Shown here one piece after another: positions 7,213 to 9,841 of a DNA stretch of 9,841 nucleotides (the stretch's first letter is position 1; each line of letters begins with the position of its first letter). Under the pieces are notes generated by a model. It was given only the letters and a program-made list of their open reading frames with translations. It had not been told where the DNA came from and ran no database searches. Source of the DNA: Oribacterium sp. UBA6992 (lineage in GTDB: Bacteria; Bacillota; Clostridia; Lachnospirales; Lachnospiraceae); contig DJXY01000088.1 of the NCBI GenBank assembly GCA_002449915.1, forward strand, positions 1 to 9,841, written 5' to 3'. Position numbers and translations under genes: made by a program.

Positions 7213-7923
7213 CTAAATTTTATCAATCTCGTCTCGATGTTCATTGGTAAGAAAGCCTGGTTCCGCCCCATCCATCCTGAGACGCTGCCGTCCGGCAGTG
7301 AGATGTCCAAAAACCGATGCGGAAACGCCCAACCGGTTCAGCTCCTCACAGAGGCGATACCCCTGCGATGCCGCAGCAAGATATGCTCCGCCGGCGTAAA
7401 TCCTGAATGGCATGAGCTCCAGGCACTCGCAAAGCTCTACTGTAAATTGCAGCACGGGGATCCGGCTCAGGAAGTATTCGCATCCGGGACCTGGTGAAAG
7501 AATCCGCCCGGTCGCGGGATCGCGTCCCTCCTCGGCACAGAAATTCCAAAGTGCGGAAAGGATACCGCCCTCCCGGATCTCTCGGATCTTGCTTACGCCG
7601 TACTTCATTTCAAAGGACGGAAGCAGGTCGGAAATCGCACCATAGCTTAGCTCACCGGCATTGAGCATCGCGACAAGCTCCGGCTCATCCTCTCTGACAG
7701 GAACTCCGGTACGTGTCAGAATCGGGATATTTTCAACAGATATCCTATGGTCTCTGATGTCAATCCGCGGGAGCTTGTCAAGGTGCTGTGTCTCCTCCGT
7801 GAGATAGGTTCTGCTGAAATGGCTTGTGATTTTATCAAGCTTACGGTCCAGGATGTATCTGGTCCCATAGAGTCCGGTGTATCCGATGCACAAAAGATCC
7901 TGTCCCGGGGTAATCTGATACAT
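7213..7923 (-). CDS. Orphan AIR-synthase/HypE-like C-terminal-domain protein
   Basis: A 236-residue protein resembling only the C-terminal half of AIR-synthase-related HypE-like proteins. Visible matches, from memory of the family: PGQDL plus TGLYGTRYIL (6-25), EGGILSALWNFC (118-129), a RIPVLQFTVELCECLEL block (154-170), then AGGAYLAAASQGYRLCEELNRLG and the terminal FLTNEHRDEIDKI. The N-terminal nucleotide-binding half (about 150 residues in relatives) is absent, and upstream in-frame codons stop within 15 triplets, so it is not simply a missed start. The motif usually reading like HDVTEGG is here IREIREGG (113-120), losing the conserved acidic and Thr residues. ATG 7923 has GGGAGG at a 4-nt spacing. 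It may be a regulator, a partner subunit or a decaying paralogue; catalysis is doubtful. It sits alone between a structured leader and the Lrp operon. Confidence 0.65.
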   Translation of the reverse strand: MYQITPGQDLLCIGYTGLYGTRYILDRKLDKITSHFSRTYLTEETQHLDKLPRIDIRDHRISVENIPILTRTGVPVREDEPELVAMLNAGELSYGAISDLLPSFEMKYGVSKIREIREGGILSALWNFCAEEGRDPATGRILSPGPGCEYFLSRIPVLQFTVELCECLELMPFRIYAGGAYLAAASQGYRLCEELNRLGVSASVFGHLTAGRQRLRMDGAEPGFLTNEHRDEIDKI

Positions 7924-7953
7924 AGCGCCTCCCTTTATGTTCCACGTTTCAAA

Positions 7954-7986
7954 GTCTCGTTTGCCTCACCTGTCTCAATTGCCTCA
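7954..7986. repeat. Two 15-bp direct repeats, 18-bp period, before the AIRS-like gene
   Basis: GTCTCGTTTGCCTCA (7954-7968) and GTCTCAATTGCCTCA (7972-7986) agree at 13 of 15 bases and are separated by CCT. They lie 31 bp upstream of the AIRS-like start codon, inside its probable 5' untranslated region or promoter. The function is unknown; an operator or an RNA element is possible. Confidence 0.6.
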
Positions 7987-8000
7987 GCTCACAGGCAGTT

Positions 8001-8022
8001 AAAAATACCGCCTGCTTGGCGG
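8001..8022 (-). terminator. Terminator-like hairpin in the leader of the AIRS-like gene
   Basis: On the minus strand CCGCC (8022-8018), a five-base loop and GGCGG (8012-8008) are followed by TATTTTT (8007-8001). The stem is short but GC-rich. CAGGC (8014-8010) could instead pair with GCCTG (7996-7992), a mutually exclusive fold. It lies about 80 nt before the AIRS-like ATG, so it could be an attenuator or simply a second terminator. Confidence 0.45.
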
Positions 8023-8033
8023 GTAGTTTCCAA

Positions 8034-8086
8034 TCTCTCGCGCTTCGTCGTTTTTCGGAACGTAAAAAAAGAAGCAGTGCGAGAGA
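8034..8086. repeat. Long inverted repeat, 13-bp stem
   Basis: Plus-strand arms TCTCTCGC-GCTTC (8034-8046) and GAAGC-AGT-GCGAGAGA (8071-8086) pair over 8 and 5 bp with a 3-base bulge. The 24-base AT-rich loop could add T/A pairs. It lies between two terminator-like hairpins upstream of the AIRS-like gene. I cannot assign it to a known RNA family. Confidence 0.55.
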
Positions 8087-8102
8087 CGTGGTCACAACCA
8101 AC

Positions 8103-8133
8103 AAAAAAGCGATGACCATACCATGGCCACCGC
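8103..8133 (-). terminator. Rho-independent terminator of the 34-residue gene
   Basis: Arms GCGGTGGCCAT (8133-8123) and ATGGTCATCGC (8119-8109) form an 11-bp stem with two G-U pairs and a GGT loop, followed by six T (8108-8103). It begins 13 nt after the stop of the small gene. Confidence 0.85.
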
Positions 8134-8146
8134 TCACATCCTGTGT

Positions 8147-8251
8147 TTAACCTCGGGCAATATATGGGAGGACCATCGTCAGCACCATAGCCAATGCCAG
8201 TGCAACGACAATCACCGCAGATATTGTCTTTTTCTGTTTTGGACTAAGCAT
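8147..8251 (-). CDS. 34-residue single-helix membrane protein
   Basis: A very short gene with complete expression signals: promoter at 8300-8328, AGGAG at 8260-8256 four nt before ATG 8251, a TAA stop, then a terminator. The peptide begins MLSPKQKKTIS, so its N-terminus is basic. One hydrophobic helix spans about residues 11-31 (AVIVVALALAMVLTMVLPYI in outline), and it ends in ARG. The positive-inside rule predicts the N-terminus in the cytosol. Length and topology recall Firmicute miniproteins such as the stressosome-linked Prli42/DUF4044 type, but I cannot establish homology by eye. It stands alone between the ATP synthase operon and the AIRS-like gene. Function unknown. Confidence 0.72.
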   Translation of the reverse strand: MLSPKQKKTISAVIVVALALAMVLTMVLPYIARG

Positions 8252-8299
8252 ATCTCTCCTTACCTTAGCTGTATCTGAAGCTTTGCCGATAATGCTCAT

Positions 8300-8328
8300 A
8301 TTCTAGTACTTTTCTGTAAAAATAACAA
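8300..8328 (-). promoter_or_regulatory. sigma-A-type promoter of the 34-residue gene
   Basis: Minus-strand -35 TTGTTA (8328-8323, 4 of 6 consensus positions), 17-bp spacer and -10 TAGAAT (8305-8300, 5 of 6). The expected start near 8293 gives a leader of about 42 nt. A 10-bp palindrome GGTATATACC (8346-8355) lies just upstream of the -35 box. Confidence 0.65.
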
Positions 8329-8341
8329 GTCCCTGATCGAA

Positions 8342-8410
8342 ATCTGGTATATACCTGATCCAGATCCGGCAAATACCGGCAGCTACAGATAGATACAAAT
8401 TGATACAAAT
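8342..8410. repeat. Palindrome and three phased 10-bp direct repeats
   Basis: Three adjoining decamers, AGCTACAGAT, AGATACAAAT and TGATACAAAT (8381-8410), agree at 8 to 9 of 10 bases with exact 10-bp phasing. Closer to the promoter lie GGTATATACC (8346-8355) and the arms ATCTGG (8342-8347) and CCAGAT (8360-8365). They occupy the gap between the atp terminator and the small-gene promoter and could bind a regulator. Confidence 0.5.
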
Positions 8411-8454
8411 AGGGTCTCATCTGCCCGGAGACTGTCCGTTCAGATGAGACCCTA
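8410..8454 (-). terminator. Hairpin ending the ATP synthase operon
   Basis: A perfect 14-bp stem (8410-8423 with 8441-8454; core AGGGTCTCATCTG) starts three nt after the atpC stop. Its 17-nt apex can fold further as CGGA/TCCG around CAGTC. On the minus strand it is followed by ATTTGTATC rather than a clean T run, so it may act as a weak terminator or as a 3'-end stabiliser. Confidence 0.65.
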
Positions 8455-8457
8455 GTA

Positions 8458-9841
<1,384 letters not shown>

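Noticed and set aside
7954..7986. CRISPR array
   Set aside because: There are only two short copies with a 3-bp gap, no spacer-sized intervals and no cas genes.
7924..8000. Missing N-terminal half of the AIRS-like protein as a frameshifted remnant upstream
   Set aside because: The in-frame extension stops within 15 codons, and I could see no AIRS N-terminal motif in the other minus-strand frames before the terminators.
7949..8137. Minus-strand 62-codon frame from GTG with a hydrophobic start
   Set aside because: It runs across a strong terminator (8103-8133), the 8034-8086 hairpin and a second terminator-like stem, and has no properly spaced ribosome binding site.

Overview
The window looks like chromosomal DNA of a mid-GC Firmicute, most likely a Lachnospiraceae-type clostridium. 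This rests on a DUF6382-like protein with two membrane helices, a TcdA with a Cys-rich insertion, a cytosolic GH13 amylase, an Lrp/AsnC-aminotransferase pair, strong AGGAGG ribosome binding sites and sigma-A-type promoters. The genus is inference. There is no tRNA, rRNA, CRISPR array, transposase or phage gene.

Layout. Bases 1-879 (+) hold the 3' part of a DUF6382-like gene that ends without an FHA domain. Everything else is on the minus strand. tcdA (961-1752) converges on it and ends at a strong terminator. glgB (2002-3957) has its own leader and a downstream hairpin. A compact three-gene operon follows: an Lrp/AsnC regulator (6634-7116), a class I/II aminotransferase (5459-6637) and a GH13 alpha-amylase-like enzyme (4140-5459). 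Its genes overlap by 4 nt and 1 nt. It has a good promoter at 7163-7191 and a 32-bp palindromic terminator at 4086-4117. Upstream of it lies a lone, degenerate C-terminal half of an AIR-synthase/HypE-like protein (7213-7923). Next is an unannotated-size 34-residue membrane protein (8147-8251) with its own promoter, RBS and terminator. The window closes with the end of an F-type ATP synthase operon: atpC (8458-8874) and partial atpD (8867 to the edge), followed by a long hairpin.

How the genes relate. GlgB and the GH13 enzyme both act on alpha-glucans but are separated by a terminator, so they are neighbours rather than one transcript. The GH13 gene is instead translationally coupled to an amino-acid aminotransferase under an Lrp-type regulator, an unusual carbon/nitrogen pairing. 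The least ordinary part is 7924-8410. It contains two terminator-like hairpins, a 13-bp-stem hairpin, an 18-bp-period direct repeat, three 10-bp phased repeats, a 10-bp palindrome and the 34-residue gene. No complete novel system is evident, but this stretch and the orphan AIRS-like protein merit a second look.
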